From Streptococcus plurextorum DSM 22810 (GTDB lineage Bacteria; Bacillota; Bacilli; Lactobacillales; Streptococcaceae), in contig NZ_AUIO01000005.1 of assembly GCF_000423745.1 (NCBI RefSeq), positions 62,001 through 126,000 on the forward strand: 64,000 nt of DNA, given 5' to 3'. Position 1 is the stretch's first letter, and each line of letters opens with the position of its first letter. The notes under the pieces were generated by a model. That model did not search any database. It worked only from the letters and a program-made list of their open reading frames with translations, and was not told where the DNA came from. Below are positions 1-8,686 of this stretch, in pieces. The position numbers and the translations under genes are program-made.

Positions 1-956
1 TTGACCTGTTTCGCATGATGGCTCAAGCTCTAGCAAATGGTATGACGCATCTGGTCATGGAAGTCTCCAGTCAGGCCTATCTGGTCAATCGCGTCTATGG
101 GCTAACCTTTGATGTGGGCGTCTTTTTAAACATCAGCCCAGACCACGTTGGTCCCATTGAGCATCCAAACTTTTCTGATTACTTTTACCATAAGCGTCTT
201 TTAATGGATAATAGCTTAGCTGTTGTGGTCAATTCCGACATGGATCACTTCCCAATCGTGCGTGATCAAATCGGGCAAAAATCACATGATTTTTATGGCA
301 AGCACTCTGATAATACCATCCAAAATAGCAAGGCTTTTTCCTTTGATCTGACTGGAAAACTGGCCGGACACTATGACATCCAGTTGATTGGTTCTTTCAA
401 CCAAGAAAATGCTGTGGCCGCTGCCCTTGCCTGCTTGCGACTAGGAGCTCAACAAGAGGATATTTACAAAGGGATTTCAGAAACCACTGTTCCAGGTCGT
501 ATGGAAGTCTTGACTCAGAAAAATGGGGCAAAAGTTTTTGTAGACTATGCTCATAACGGAGATAGCCTTGAAAAGCTTCTATCAGTGGTTCAGGAGTATC
601 AGACAGGAGAAGTCATTTTGATTTTAGGAGCTCCTGGCAATAAAGGCGAGAGCCGTCGAGCGGATTTTGGGACGGTATTAAATCACCATCCTAATGTGAC
701 TGTAATCCTCACAGCAGACGATCCTAACTACGAGGACCCATTAAACATCTCCCAAGAGATTGCTGGTCACATCAATCGTCCCGTTCGCATCATCGTCGAC
801 CGTGAGAAAGCCATCCAAGAAGCTCTCCTCTTGACCAAAAAGAGCACCGATGCTGTCATTATTGCTGGAAAAGGGGCAGATGCTTATCAAATTGTTAAGG
901 GGCAAAAAGTCCCATACCTAGGGGATCTTGAAATTGCCAAGAAAAATCTGAATTAG
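1..956 (+). CDS. murE: MurE, UDP-MurNAc-tripeptide (L-lysine) ligase, 3' part
   Basis: Cytoplasmic Mur ligase that adds the third residue of the peptidoglycan stem peptide. The frame is open to the left edge, so the N-terminal UDP-binding domain and P-loop lie outside the window and about 317 codons are present. The segment holds the central domain, including YHKRLLMD with the family's probable carbamylated lysine, and the C-terminal domain. In the C-terminal specificity loop the sequence reads ADDPNYEDP instead of the DNPR typical of diaminopimelate-adding enzymes. This fits a lysine-adding ligase, as expected for Streptococcus. A glycosyltransferase gene follows after 11 bases on the same strand. 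Confidence 0.95.
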   Translation, partial: DLFRMMAQALANGMTHLVMEVSSQAYLVNRVYGLTFDVGVFLNISPDHVGPIEHPNFSDYFYHKRLLMDNSLAVVVNSDMDHFPIVRDQIGQKSHDFYGKHSDNTIQNSKAFSFDLTGKLAGHYDIQLIGSFNQENAVAAALACLRLGAQQEDIYKGISETTVPGRMEVLTQKNGAKVFVDYAHNGDSLEKLLSVVQEYQTGEVILILGAPGNKGESRRADFGTVLNHHPNVTVILTADDPNYEDPLNISQEIAGHINRPVRIIVDREKAIQEALLLTKKSTDAVIIAGKGADAYQIVKGQKVPYLGDLEIAKKNLN

Positions 957-967
957 AAAGTAACCAG

Positions 968-1906
968 ATGAAAAGACATGCTTACCTGATTATTGCTCAT
1001 GACAAATTCGAACAACTCAAATACCTGATTTCCCTACTGGATGATGCCCGTAATGATATTTTCATTCATGTGGACAAAAAGGCAAATATCAGTGATCAAA
1101 CCCTAGAGGATTTACAAAACGCAACCAAATACTCTAGCGTTTACCTGACACCTCGTTTAGCTGTTCATTGGGGGGATTATAGTCAAATTGAGTGTGAATT
1201 GACCTTGTTTGAAACAGCTACTCAAACCGACACCTATGCCATGTATCACTTAATCTCGGGTGTGGATCTCCCCTTGGTCTCTCAAGATAAAATCCATGAT
1301 TTTTTTGCGGATAAGTTGGATAAAATTTTCATCACACGCAATCAGGTTGACTTTGAAAAAACCAAGCTCTATAAACTGGTCGAACACTATCACTTGACCA
1401 CCAAAATAAGCGCTCGCGACCTTTCTAAACCTGCACAAAAGCTCCTACGTGCCTATCGTATTCTAGAAAATAAGGTGCAAACCGCATTAAAAATCGACCG
1501 TCTAAACGGCCATCGCGCAGAATGGGGGTTGGATTCCTATTCAAATTGGAAATCGTGTAACCACCAGACCCTGTTAACGGTTCTAGCAGAGCGCCCTTTC
1601 CTTGAAAAACATTTCCGCCATTCCTATATAGCCGATGAGATGTATTTCCCCCTTGTATTGAAGCGTTCTGGACTCATTGGCAATATCTTCCACTACCAAC
1701 CATCAAAGGATATCCCTGATGAGTTCCAAGGAAATCTGCGCTACATCAACTGGTGGAAGGGAAGTCCTTATACCTGGACAGATTCTGCCGAAGACCTTGC
1801 TCAATTAGATCAGGGTATTGCCTTAGGCCATCTCTTTTCTCGGAAATTTGACCTGGAAAAATACCCTAAGGTCAAAGACTATATCGACCAAAACGTCAAA
1901 CATTAG
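968..1906 (+). CDS. GT14-type (core-2/I-branching-like) glycosyltransferase
   Basis: A 312-residue protein beginning KRHAYLIIAHDKFEQL and followed by FIHVDKK, the typical opening of bacterial members of the beta-1,6-N-acetylglucosaminyltransferase (Branch, GT14) family. Further family-like blocks are HWGDYSQIE near residue 75 and YHLISGVDLPL near residue 93. There is no signal peptide or obvious membrane segment, so a cytoplasmic transfer of a sugar to a glycan or protein acceptor is inferred. It sits 11 bases after murE and ends at a strong bidirectional hairpin, so it is probably co-transcribed with murE. The acceptor cannot be told from sequence. Confidence 0.8.
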   Translation: MKRHAYLIIAHDKFEQLKYLISLLDDARNDIFIHVDKKANISDQTLEDLQNATKYSSVYLTPRLAVHWGDYSQIECELTLFETATQTDTYAMYHLISGVDLPLVSQDKIHDFFADKLDKIFITRNQVDFEKTKLYKLVEHYHLTTKISARDLSKPAQKLLRAYRILENKVQTALKIDRLNGHRAEWGLDSYSNWKSCNHQTLLTVLAERPFLEKHFRHSYIADEMYFPLVLKRSGLIGNIFHYQPSKDIPDEFQGNLRYINWWKGSPYTWTDSAEDLAQLDQGIALGHLFSRKFDLEKYPKVKDYIDQNVKH

Positions 1907-1942
1907 TTTCCTCCAGTCAAACATTTTTGAAAAAATAACAAT

Positions 1943-1967
1943 AAAAGACTAGGCAGCCTAGTCTTTT
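1943..1967. terminator. Bidirectional terminator between GT14 gene and guaC
   Basis: A 10-bp perfect stem (AAAAGACTAG / CTAGTCTTTT) with a 5-nt loop lies between the two convergent stop codons. It has T-runs on both sides and can serve both genes. Confidence 0.85.
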
Positions 1968-1972
1968 TAATA

Positions 1973-2956
1973 TTAGATCGAATCCCCATTCCAAATGGAG
2001 TTTTTCACGATAACATAGTCCACGTGCTTGAGGCTGTCGATATCCCGACCACCAGCGTAGGAAATGGAAGACTGCAAGTCTTGTTGCATTTCCACCAAAG
2101 TATCCTTCAAGTGTCCCTTGGCAGGCAAGAGAATCTTCTTCCCTTCAACGTTTTTATAAGCACCCTTTTGGTACTCTGACGCAGAGCCGTAGTATTCCTT
2201 GAACTGTTCGCCATCTACTTCTACTGTCTTCCCTGGGCTTTCAATGTGCCCTGCAAAGAGCGAGCCAATCATGACCATGCTGGCACCGAAGCGGATTGAT
2301 TTGGCAATATCTCCGTGGGTACGGATACCACCGTCCGCAATAATCGGCTTGCGAGCTGCTTTTGAACACCAACGAAGTGCCGCTAACTGCCAGCCACCCG
2401 TACCAAAACCTGTTTTCACCTTGGTAATGCAGACCTTGCCTGGCCCAATACCGACCTTGGTCGCATCCGCACCAGCATTTTCCAACTCACGAACAGCTTC
2501 AGGCGTGCCCACATTTCCCGCGATGACAAAGGTTTCAGGCAACTCCTTCTTGATATGCTGGATCATCTGAATCACGCTGTCTGCATGACCGTGGGCAATA
2601 TCAATGGTGATAAACTCAGGAGCATCATCTTTAAGACTGGTCACAAAATCATATTCATACTCTTTAACGCCAACTGAAATCGAAGCCAGCAACCCCTGAT
2701 CGTGCATCCGCTTGATAAAGGGAATGCGGCCAGCCTCATCAAAGCGGTGCATGATGTAGAAATAGCCTTCCTTAGCCAGCATCTCCGCCACATTCTCATC
2801 GATAATGGTCTGCATATTGGCAGGCACCACCGGCAACTTAAAGCTATACTTGCCCAAAGTAACCGTCGTATCCGCCTCGGAACGACTATTGATGATACAC
2901 TTATTCGGAATCAGTTGCACATCTTCATAATCAAATACGGGTGTCTCGTTAAACAT
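1973..2956 (-). CDS. guaC: GMP reductase
   Basis: Converts GMP to IMP with NADPH, linking guanine and adenine nucleotide pools. The 327-residue length is that of Firmicute GuaC. Visible features are the IMPDH/GMPR barrel start [12 protein letters not shown], the nucleotide-binding GNVGTPEAV and the catalytic loop [11 protein letters not shown] with the active cysteine near residue 174. There is no CBS domain, which separates it from IMP dehydrogenase. The start is the ATG directly after a T-run, with AGAGG a few bases upstream inside a hairpin. Expression is probably controlled by a PurBox and by a structured leader (separate entries). Confidence 0.95.
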   Translation of the reverse strand: MFNETPVFDYEDVQLIPNKCIINSRSEADTTVTLGKYSFKLPVVPANMQTIIDENVAEMLAKEGYFYIMHRFDEAGRIPFIKRMHDQGLLASISVGVKEYEYDFVTSLKDDAPEFITIDIAHGHADSVIQMIQHIKKELPETFVIAGNVGTPEAVRELENAGADATKVGIGPGKVCITKVKTGFGTGGWQLAALRWCSKAARKPIIADGGIRTHGDIAKSIRFGASMVMIGSLFAGHIESPGKTVEVDGEQFKEYYGSASEYQKGAYKNVEGKKILLPAKGHLKDTLVEMQQDLQSSISYAGGRDIDSLKHVDYVIVKNSIWNGDSI

Positions 2957-3090
2957 AAAAAACCTCTTTCCATGCTGAAAGAAGGTTTTTGAAGGTACAA
3001 AAAGTCATCTCACAGCAATATCAACCTATTTGATGACCTTCCTATAACTCAGTTTTCTGAGCATCGCTAGGTAATTTCTTACCTTTCCAT
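2957..3090 (-). promoter_or_regulatory. Structured guaC leader, riboswitch or attenuator candidate
   Basis: The roughly 130-nt leader can fold into four successive hairpins. These are GGTAA-GAAA-TTACC (3070-3083), CTCAG-AAAA-CTGAG (3048-3061), a longer stem AAGGTCATC/GATGACTT (3002-3040) and a terminator-like stem at 2957-2990. The last one ends in six T residues directly at the ATG and contains the ribosome-binding AGAGG. The segment GGAAGGT before the long stem can alternatively pair with either of two ACCTTC copies. One of those copies is in the terminator's 5' arm, giving a plausible antiterminator. No known riboswitch class was recognised. Confidence 0.55.
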
Positions 3091-3094
3091 TGTT

Positions 3095-3161
3095 ATTTTA
3101 ACCGATATGTTTTTCTTTTGTCAAATTTTTTGTGAAACATTTTTAAGAACGTTCGGATTTT
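3095..3161 (-). promoter_or_regulatory. guaC promoter with PurBox
   Basis: On the minus strand, TTGACA (3119-3124) and TAAAAT (3095-3100) are 18 nt apart. About 25 nt upstream, AAAATCCGAACGTTC (3147-3161) fits the PurR PurBox consensus AWWWCCGAACWWT. Purine-dependent control by PurR is inferred. Confidence 0.65.
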
Positions 3162-3214
3162 ACTAAAAACATCTGTTACTCGGCACACAACTAATGTTTT
3201 GATTCCGTCGAATA

Positions 3215-3418
3215 TCAGTCTGTCATAATGTGAACAGCCTTTTTACCATTGACAACACGCTTCGTTACAAAACGCTTTACCCATCCTTCAAAGCCGGTAT
3301 CTGACAACTCCGTGTCTAATTCATCTTTGATTTGCCTTTGCATGGCTTCTACTTCTTCTTTTGTCAATTGACGATCCCTTTCGTCAAACCAGTTTCCATT
3401 TTTTATCTTGATTACCAT
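3215..3418 (-). CDS. Small hypothetical protein (67 aa)
   Basis: A short, charged, soluble protein (NWFDERDRQLTKEEVEAMQRQ in the first third) with a probable central helix and no motif I recognise. It starts 14 bases after the stop of the winged-helix regulator gene and has AGTAGG ahead of its ATG. It is therefore likely the last gene of the MFS-regulator operon. Its function is unknown. Confidence 0.55.
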   Translation of the reverse strand: MVIKIKNGNWFDERDRQLTKEEVEAMQRQIKDELDTELSDTGFEGWVKRFVTKRVVNGKKAVHIMTD

Positions 3419-3432
3419 ATAGTACCTACTTT

Positions 3433-4467
3433 CTAGTTCAATTTAAAATCTGCTTTTAATTTATCAATAACGGCCTGAATCAGTTCCCGATTCGGATCGT
3501 ACTTGACATGTTTCTCATCACTATTAAAGAGTAAGAGCTGTGCATTTTGCAGCTTTTGTCGATGAAAGGAAATCGCTGCACTCGTGATGCCAAGCTCTTC
3601 TGCAATGTCCTTACTTTTGGCATGAGGTTGCGTCAGCGCCACCAAAACCTTGTACCTTGTCACATCACTCAGACTCTTAAGTGCTGAGGTAAAATTATCC
3701 TCGTCTAGCTCATTATGGCTACTTAAAAGTTGGTTTATCTTGCAGGATAAAATCAAGAAGTTCCTGTGCTTTTCAAACATCTCTTCAGTGGCTGACAGAA
3801 CCGATAGACGAATCAGCCAAGGACTGACAATATAGAGATCAAAGTCTTTCGTTGTCAGCGTCTCCTGAATCATCTTAAGCGCGTGAGCCTTTCTTATCAA
3901 AGCATCAAGATCAAGGGTTTTAACATAACTATCGCGCTCTGCTCTGCTTTTGTCAAGATAAGGCTGATAAAGAGCAACCAGCTCTCGTGATAAGGCAACA
4001 GACTTTTTGACATTCTCCTTCAGATCACGACTGAAGGCTAACAGATGCCACTTATCCTCAGGTTTAATGGCTGCATCTTCCAAAATATTCCAATAATCTT
4101 TGTCTTTATTGTCTTTCCAACTTTCATCTGTCAGAAACAGACGAAGGCAGAGATCCAGCTCATCCTCTGAAAGGGCAAGGATCTGCTCGTGCAAGTCCTC
4201 AATCGTAGACGGTTCCTTATCTTGATTAAGCAGGTAAAAATAACAAGTTGTTAAAAAGCTCCAACCAGCCCCCATAATATGGTAAGCTCTGATTTGCTCC
4301 TGATAAGGTAGGAAAAGCTGATAGAGTTCTTCTAAGATTTCTAAGTCTTTGACTAAAATACTACGCTCTTTTTGGGTAAAATCCCACTCACTATCACGAT
4401 AGGAAAAGACCGGTAGCATGGTTTGCTCAAAAATTTCAGAACGGATTTGATTGTAGGTAAAGGCCAT
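3433..4467 (-). CDS. ArsR-like winged-helix regulator with long N-terminal domain
   Basis: A 344-residue protein. Residues about 265-335 look like an ArsR-type winged helix: LKSLSDVTRYKVLVAL, then KSKDIAEELGITSAAISFHRQKLQNAQLL as the helix-turn-helix. The first ~250 residues are mostly helical with no recognised domain and may sense a ligand. Typical ArsR proteins are only about 100 residues, so this is a long variant. The gene begins 6 bases after the MFS stop codon, pointing to translational coupling and a shared role. It probably controls its own operon through the palindromes near 5780-5880. No metal-binding cysteine pair is visible. Confidence 0.7.
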   Translation of the reverse strand: MAFTYNQIRSEIFEQTMLPVFSYRDSEWDFTQKERSILVKDLEILEELYQLFLPYQEQIRAYHIMGAGWSFLTTCYFYLLNQDKEPSTIEDLHEQILALSEDELDLCLRLFLTDESWKDNKDKDYWNILEDAAIKPEDKWHLLAFSRDLKENVKKSVALSRELVALYQPYLDKSRAERDSYVKTLDLDALIRKAHALKMIQETLTTKDFDLYIVSPWLIRLSVLSATEEMFEKHRNFLILSCKINQLLSSHNELDEDNFTSALKSLSDVTRYKVLVALTQPHAKSKDIAEELGITSAAISFHRQKLQNAQLLLFNSDEKHVKYDPNRELIQAVIDKLKADFKLN

Positions 4468-4473
4468 GTCACA

Positions 4474-5754
4474 TCACTTTCTATGCAGTTTCAACAACTG
4501 CTTTATTTTTTTAACTTTTTCTTTAATAGTATAAACCAAAAGTAGCAGCGTAAGCAAGAGATAAATGATTGAAATGACCTGAGCCGGTAAGACCACCACC
4601 ATGCCTGACAGCACAAATTTACTCACCACCATGCCAACCGTCAACAAGGTGTCAATCCCAGAACCAACTGTCGCTAGCTTTTCCTCTGGGATTTCGCGGT
4701 ACATCATGGCAGAAAATTTAGGAGTGACACCACCAGTCACGACAGCTACTAGAAACAGAATTCCTAAAGCCATGTAGATATTATGTAACACTAAACTAGC
4801 AAAGAAAGGCACTAACAAGGCCAGGGTCAATTTGGCCATCGCCAGCAAATCTGCCGCTTTAAAAAGCGTGGTACACAGTACAGAACCAAGAATATTACCA
4901 ACAAAGAAGGCTATTGAGACAGCTGCTATGGTTGTAGCTGGATTGACAAGGACAAAATCACTAAAATCCTTGACCGTTGCTAGGACCAATACATCAAGGA
5001 TAGACCCTACAGCATTGATACCGATAATGGTCATGAGGCTCTTTTCCAAGACTGGAATAGCACGAACTGTCGCCATTGCATCCCTAAGCGACGTAGTCAA
5101 TTCAGTCACCATTCCCTTAGACGCATCCGAATGCTTTGCTGTCTGTTTGATAGGGTTATCAGTCAACAGTTTAGACATGGCAGGACGAAGGGCCAACATG
5201 ATCAAAGCACTGACAAGAAAAGTCCCTGCATTAAAGAAGGCCAAAGTCTGGTAGCTCATAATAGCAACAAGTACTGCACCGCTTGCCTGAAAAACAATCT
5301 GTAACATAGAGCTACTGGCCTGTCTGAAAGCCATGGCTCCCTCACGATCTTCATGAGAAACCACTCTCAATGAAATTGGGGTAAAGAGATAAGTCTCGTA
5401 TTGACCCGAAAGATCAGATAAGAGGTTAATGACAACTGCCACAAGGACAATCCATAAACTAGGCTCAAAGCCCATAGTAACACCAACTATCACATAAAGC
5501 AAGACACGGAAAATTTGGGTTAGTAAAATGGTATCAAGCTTATTTTTTGTCTTGTCAGCTACGACTCCCATGATAAAGCGCGTCAAAATGGGAAGAGACT
5601 CTGATAAGGTTACTATACCAAGTGCAAAACTAGCATTTGGCAAAAGCAGAACATAATTCATCAGCGCCAAATAGTATAGGCTGTCCCCAAAGTTAGAGAG
5701 CATATCAGATACAAAGGTAGCCATAAAAATCTTATTGGTTAATATCTTTTTCAT
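4474..5754 (-). CDS. MFS transporter
   Basis: A 426-residue integral membrane protein with about 12 hydrophobic segments and the major facilitator pattern. The loop between helices 2 and 3 reads MGVVADKTKNKLD, matching the MFS motif-A region. A basic tail (KEKVKKIKQLLKLHRK) ends the protein. The start is supported by AAGGAG 6 bases upstream. It heads an operon with an ArsR-like regulator, an arrangement common for drug or metabolite exporters under substrate control. The substrate cannot be assigned. Confidence 0.85.
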   Translation of the reverse strand: MKKILTNKIFMATFVSDMLSNFGDSLYYLALMNYVLLLPNASFALGIVTLSESLPILTRFIMGVVADKTKNKLDTILLTQIFRVLLYVIVGVTMGFEPSLWIVLVAVVINLLSDLSGQYETYLFTPISLRVVSHEDREGAMAFRQASSSMLQIVFQASGAVLVAIMSYQTLAFFNAGTFLVSALIMLALRPAMSKLLTDNPIKQTAKHSDASKGMVTELTTSLRDAMATVRAIPVLEKSLMTIIGINAVGSILDVLVLATVKDFSDFVLVNPATTIAAVSIAFFVGNILGSVLCTTLFKAADLLAMAKLTLALLVPFFASLVLHNIYMALGILFLVAVVTGGVTPKFSAMMYREIPEEKLATVGSGIDTLLTVGMVVSKFVLSGMVVVLPAQVISIIYLLLTLLLLVYTIKEKVKKIKQLLKLHRK

Positions 5755-5778
5755 AAGAATCTCCTTATTTGTTTTTAA

Positions 5779-5880
5779 GTATTTATTTAACTTTTGTGGT
5801 TTTATTTTATCATTTGATTTTTGTTAAGTCAATACTTAAATAAATATTTTTTAAAATATTTTTAAACATTTGTTTAAAAA
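5779..5880. promoter_or_regulatory. Inverted repeats in the MFS operon / PAS gene intergenic region
   Basis: Two dyads lie in this AT-rich divergent region. TATTTATTTAA (5780-5790) is repeated inverted as TTAAATAAATA (5836-5846). A 9-bp perfect palindrome TTTTTAAAC-ATTT-GTTTAAAAA spans 5859-5880. They are candidate operators for the ArsR-like regulator, although low-complexity AT sequence makes chance dyads likelier. Confidence 0.45.
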
Positions 5881-5890
5881 GTTTGTTTTT

Positions 5891-5919
5891 TTGCTATTTT
5901 AACCTAAAAAAGATATGAT
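5891..5919 (+). promoter_or_regulatory. Promoter of the PAS-like gene, leaderless candidate
   Basis: TTGCTA (5891-5896) and TATGAT (5914-5919) are separated by 17 nt. Only six bases separate the -10 box from the ATG and there is no Shine-Dalgarno, so transcription probably starts at or next to the start codon. Confidence 0.55.
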
Positions 5920-5925
5920 TAAAGC

Positions 5926-6297
5926 ATGAATTATCTTGATTTTCTTCCTTACAAAACTGCTTTTTATGATCAAAATCTCCAGTTAGCTTACAGCAACGGC
6001 AAAGCTGACGGCACTTTCTTTCCAAGTCAAGACCAAGTCTTGCCTCAGTGGGTCTGGCAGGAACTTAGCCAATCGACAGAAAAAAGCCTTCATCTGGAAA
6101 TTCCAAATGAGGCTTTTGGTCAGGTTTTTATGCAATCTTATATCATGCTCTTTGATGACAGCGGTGATTTTCAAGGGGTTATGGAAACCGTCCAAGACAT
6201 CAAACCAATCCTTTCATCTTACCTAGAAAACTCTGCACAAGCTCTTGTCGGCTGGTCGGACGTCATCTCAGGTGCTTCCATCTCAAACGAAAAATGA
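5926..6297 (+). CDS. Small PAS-like domain protein (123 aa)
   Basis: A single-domain cytoplasmic protein. LDFLPYKTAFYDQNLQLAYSN at the start and the late GDFQGVMETVQDIKPI resemble the PAS_10 fold found at the C-terminus of streptococcal DUF438 proteins. The DUF438 and hemerythrin parts are absent, so this is a stand-alone sensor-like domain. The usual role would be ligand or redox sensing, with no output domain visible here. The gene is divergent from the MFS operon and shares a terminator with tpiA. No ribosome-binding site precedes the ATG. Confidence 0.6.
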   Translation: MNYLDFLPYKTAFYDQNLQLAYSNGKADGTFFPSQDQVLPQWVWQELSQSTEKSLHLEIPNEAFGQVFMQSYIMLFDDSGDFQGVMETVQDIKPILSSYLENSAQALVGWSDVISGASISNEK

Positions 6298-6320
6298 GTT
6301 TGCTGACAGGCAAACTCATT
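6293..6320. terminator. Bidirectional terminator between PAS gene and tpiA
   Basis: An 11-bp perfect stem (AATGAGTTTGC / GCAAACTCATT) with a 6-nt loop overlaps the end of the PAS gene and lies 10 bases from the tpiA stop. Confidence 0.85.
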
Positions 6321-6330
6321 TATGTTTATC

Positions 6331-7098
<768 letters not shown>

Positions 7099-7167
7099 TT
7101 AAAAAATTTTTACTTGTCCATTTTATCACAAAAACAGCTTGATTCAAAGGATTTGTTGCCATCCCTT

Positions 7168-7884
7168 TTAAAAATAGCTTTTTATCAGCGCCTTTTCGTC
7201 ATCAGTCAGGGAACGGTAAGCCCCTGGAGATAGTTGTTCTTCCAGAGTAAAGCCTCCAAAGGTGAGGCGTTTGAGATAGGTCACCTTAACGCCATAAGCT
7301 AAAAACATTTTTTTAACTTGGTGAAACTTCCCTTCACTGATGGTCAAGTGAGCGGCGCTTTTCTCTGAGCTAGAATGAAGGATCTGAAGCTTGGCAGGTT
7401 TACAAACCGGTCCATCTAAAAAGGCTATGCCTTGCTCAAAAAATGACATGGCATCCTCTAGTAGCGGTCCATTGACCTCGACATAATAGGTCTTTGCCAC
7501 ATGGTTATTAGGATGCAACATCCGAAAACCTAATGGACCATTATCGGTAATAAGAACCAAGCCTTCTGTGTCTCGATCCAAACGTCCAACAGGATAGAGC
7601 CCTTCCACCCAATCCTCTTTAGCTATCAAGTCAATGATGGTTTGATGTTCCTCATCAGACCTAGCTGATACCACACCAGCTGGTTTATTCATGAGATAGT
7701 AGGTATGAGGCGAATGGCAAAGTTGCTTCCCAGATACGGTGATAACTTGCAGACCTGTATCAACATTGTGACTTGCGCTTCTGATCACCTGACCATCTAC
7801 CTTAATTTGCTGGCTTTTTAGAAGTTTTTTGACTTGGTTGCGAGACTTATAGCCTGATTGGGCCAATAATTTATCCAGACGCAT
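7168..7884 (-). CDS. RsuA-family 16S rRNA pseudouridine synthase (copy 1)
   Basis: A 238-residue protein with an S4 RNA-binding domain (MRLDKLLAQSGYKSRNQVKKLL, residues 1-60) and the pseudouridine synthase domain. The catalytic block is YPVGRLDRDTEGL with the active aspartate in GRLDRD, and there is a C-terminal KFHQVKKMF. Members usually isomerise U516-type positions in 16S rRNA. The start codon abuts the stop codon of the upstream paralogue without a gap, so the two are co-transcribed and coupled. Which copy is the housekeeping RsuA is not decidable here. Confidence 0.9.
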   Translation of the reverse strand: MRLDKLLAQSGYKSRNQVKKLLKSQQIKVDGQVIRSASHNVDTGLQVITVSGKQLCHSPHTYYLMNKPAGVVSARSDEEHQTIIDLIAKEDWVEGLYPVGRLDRDTEGLVLITDNGPLGFRMLHPNNHVAKTYYVEVNGPLLEDAMSFFEQGIAFLDGPVCKPAKLQILHSSSEKSAAHLTISEGKFHQVKKMFLAYGVKVTYLKRLTFGGFTLEEQLSPGAYRSLTDDEKALIKSYF

Positions 7885-8613
7885 CTATAGAGGTACCTCG
7901 AAAACAGCAAGACTAGCCAGCTCCTCCCTTGTTAATCGACGAAATTCGCCTCTTGTTAAATCCTCTGGCAAACGCAAAGGCCCCATACTAATCCGCTCTA
8001 ATTCAGTGACAACTTTGCCTCTACTAGCAACCATACGTTTGACTTGGTGGAACTTTCCTTCCCGAATCGTGATGTTAACACAGCAACTCTTTTTTTCCTC
8101 ATCAACTGATAAAATCTCTAAACGGGCTGGCTGACAGGTATGGTCTTTAAGAACAATCCCTTTGTCAAAAGCATCGATATCTTCCTTATTCATGATACCA
8201 GATACCTGGGCCAGATAGATTTTATCCACATGTTTTTTAGGTGATAACATGGCATGAGCCAGTTGTCCATTGTTAGTGATAAGGAGAAGACCCGTTGTGT
8301 CACTATCTAGACGACCGACTGGAAAAGCCTCCTTATGACGTGCAGTTTCATCTAGCAAGTCAAGTACCGTTCGATGCTTGGGGTCTTCCGTCGCTGAAAT
8401 CACACCTTTAGGCTTGTTAAGGAGGTAGTAAACATAGGTTTCATGAGTGAGTACCTGATTCTGAAAGCAAATCTCATCTTCTTTTTCATTGACTTGAGCT
8501 TTGGGAGAGGTCTCAACCTTCCCATTGACTCTGACCTCTTTTCGCTTGAGCAGGTATTTCACTTCTGTTCGGCTTCCTACACCACAGTCCACTAAAAATT
8601 TATCTAATCGCAT
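7885..8613 (-). CDS. RsuA-family 16S rRNA pseudouridine synthase (copy 2)
   Basis: A 242-residue paralogue of the adjacent gene with the same S4 plus synthase layout: MRLDKFLVDCGVGSRTEVKYLL, then FPVGRLDSDTTGLLL and KFHQVKRMV. The open frame extends upstream into the lysozyme gene. The start is placed at the ATG whose protein begins MRLDKF, because it matches the family N-terminus and is preceded by AAGGAA. Upstream sits the terminator of the lysozyme gene, so this gene needs its own promoter nearby. It differs from its neighbour at many positions, so the duplication is old. Confidence 0.9.
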   Translation of the reverse strand: MRLDKFLVDCGVGSRTEVKYLLKRKEVRVNGKVETSPKAQVNEKEDEICFQNQVLTHETYVYYLLNKPKGVISATEDPKHRTVLDLLDETARHKEAFPVGRLDSDTTGLLLITNNGQLAHAMLSPKKHVDKIYLAQVSGIMNKEDIDAFDKGIVLKDHTCQPARLEILSVDEEKKSCCVNITIREGKFHQVKRMVASRGKVVTELERISMGPLRLPEDLTRGEFRRLTREELASLAVFEVPL

Positions 8614-8648
8614 GAGAGTTCCTTTATACCTTTCATAAAAACACCGAA

Positions 8649-8671
8649 AAAGTGTGGCTGAGCCACACTTT
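8649..8671 (-). terminator. Terminator of the lysozyme gene
   Basis: A 10-bp perfect stem (AAAGTGTGGC / GCCACACTTT) with a 3-nt loop, followed by a short T-run on the minus strand, 16 bases past the lysozyme stop. Confidence 0.85.
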
Positions 8672-8686
8672 GATAAAATCGGTAAA

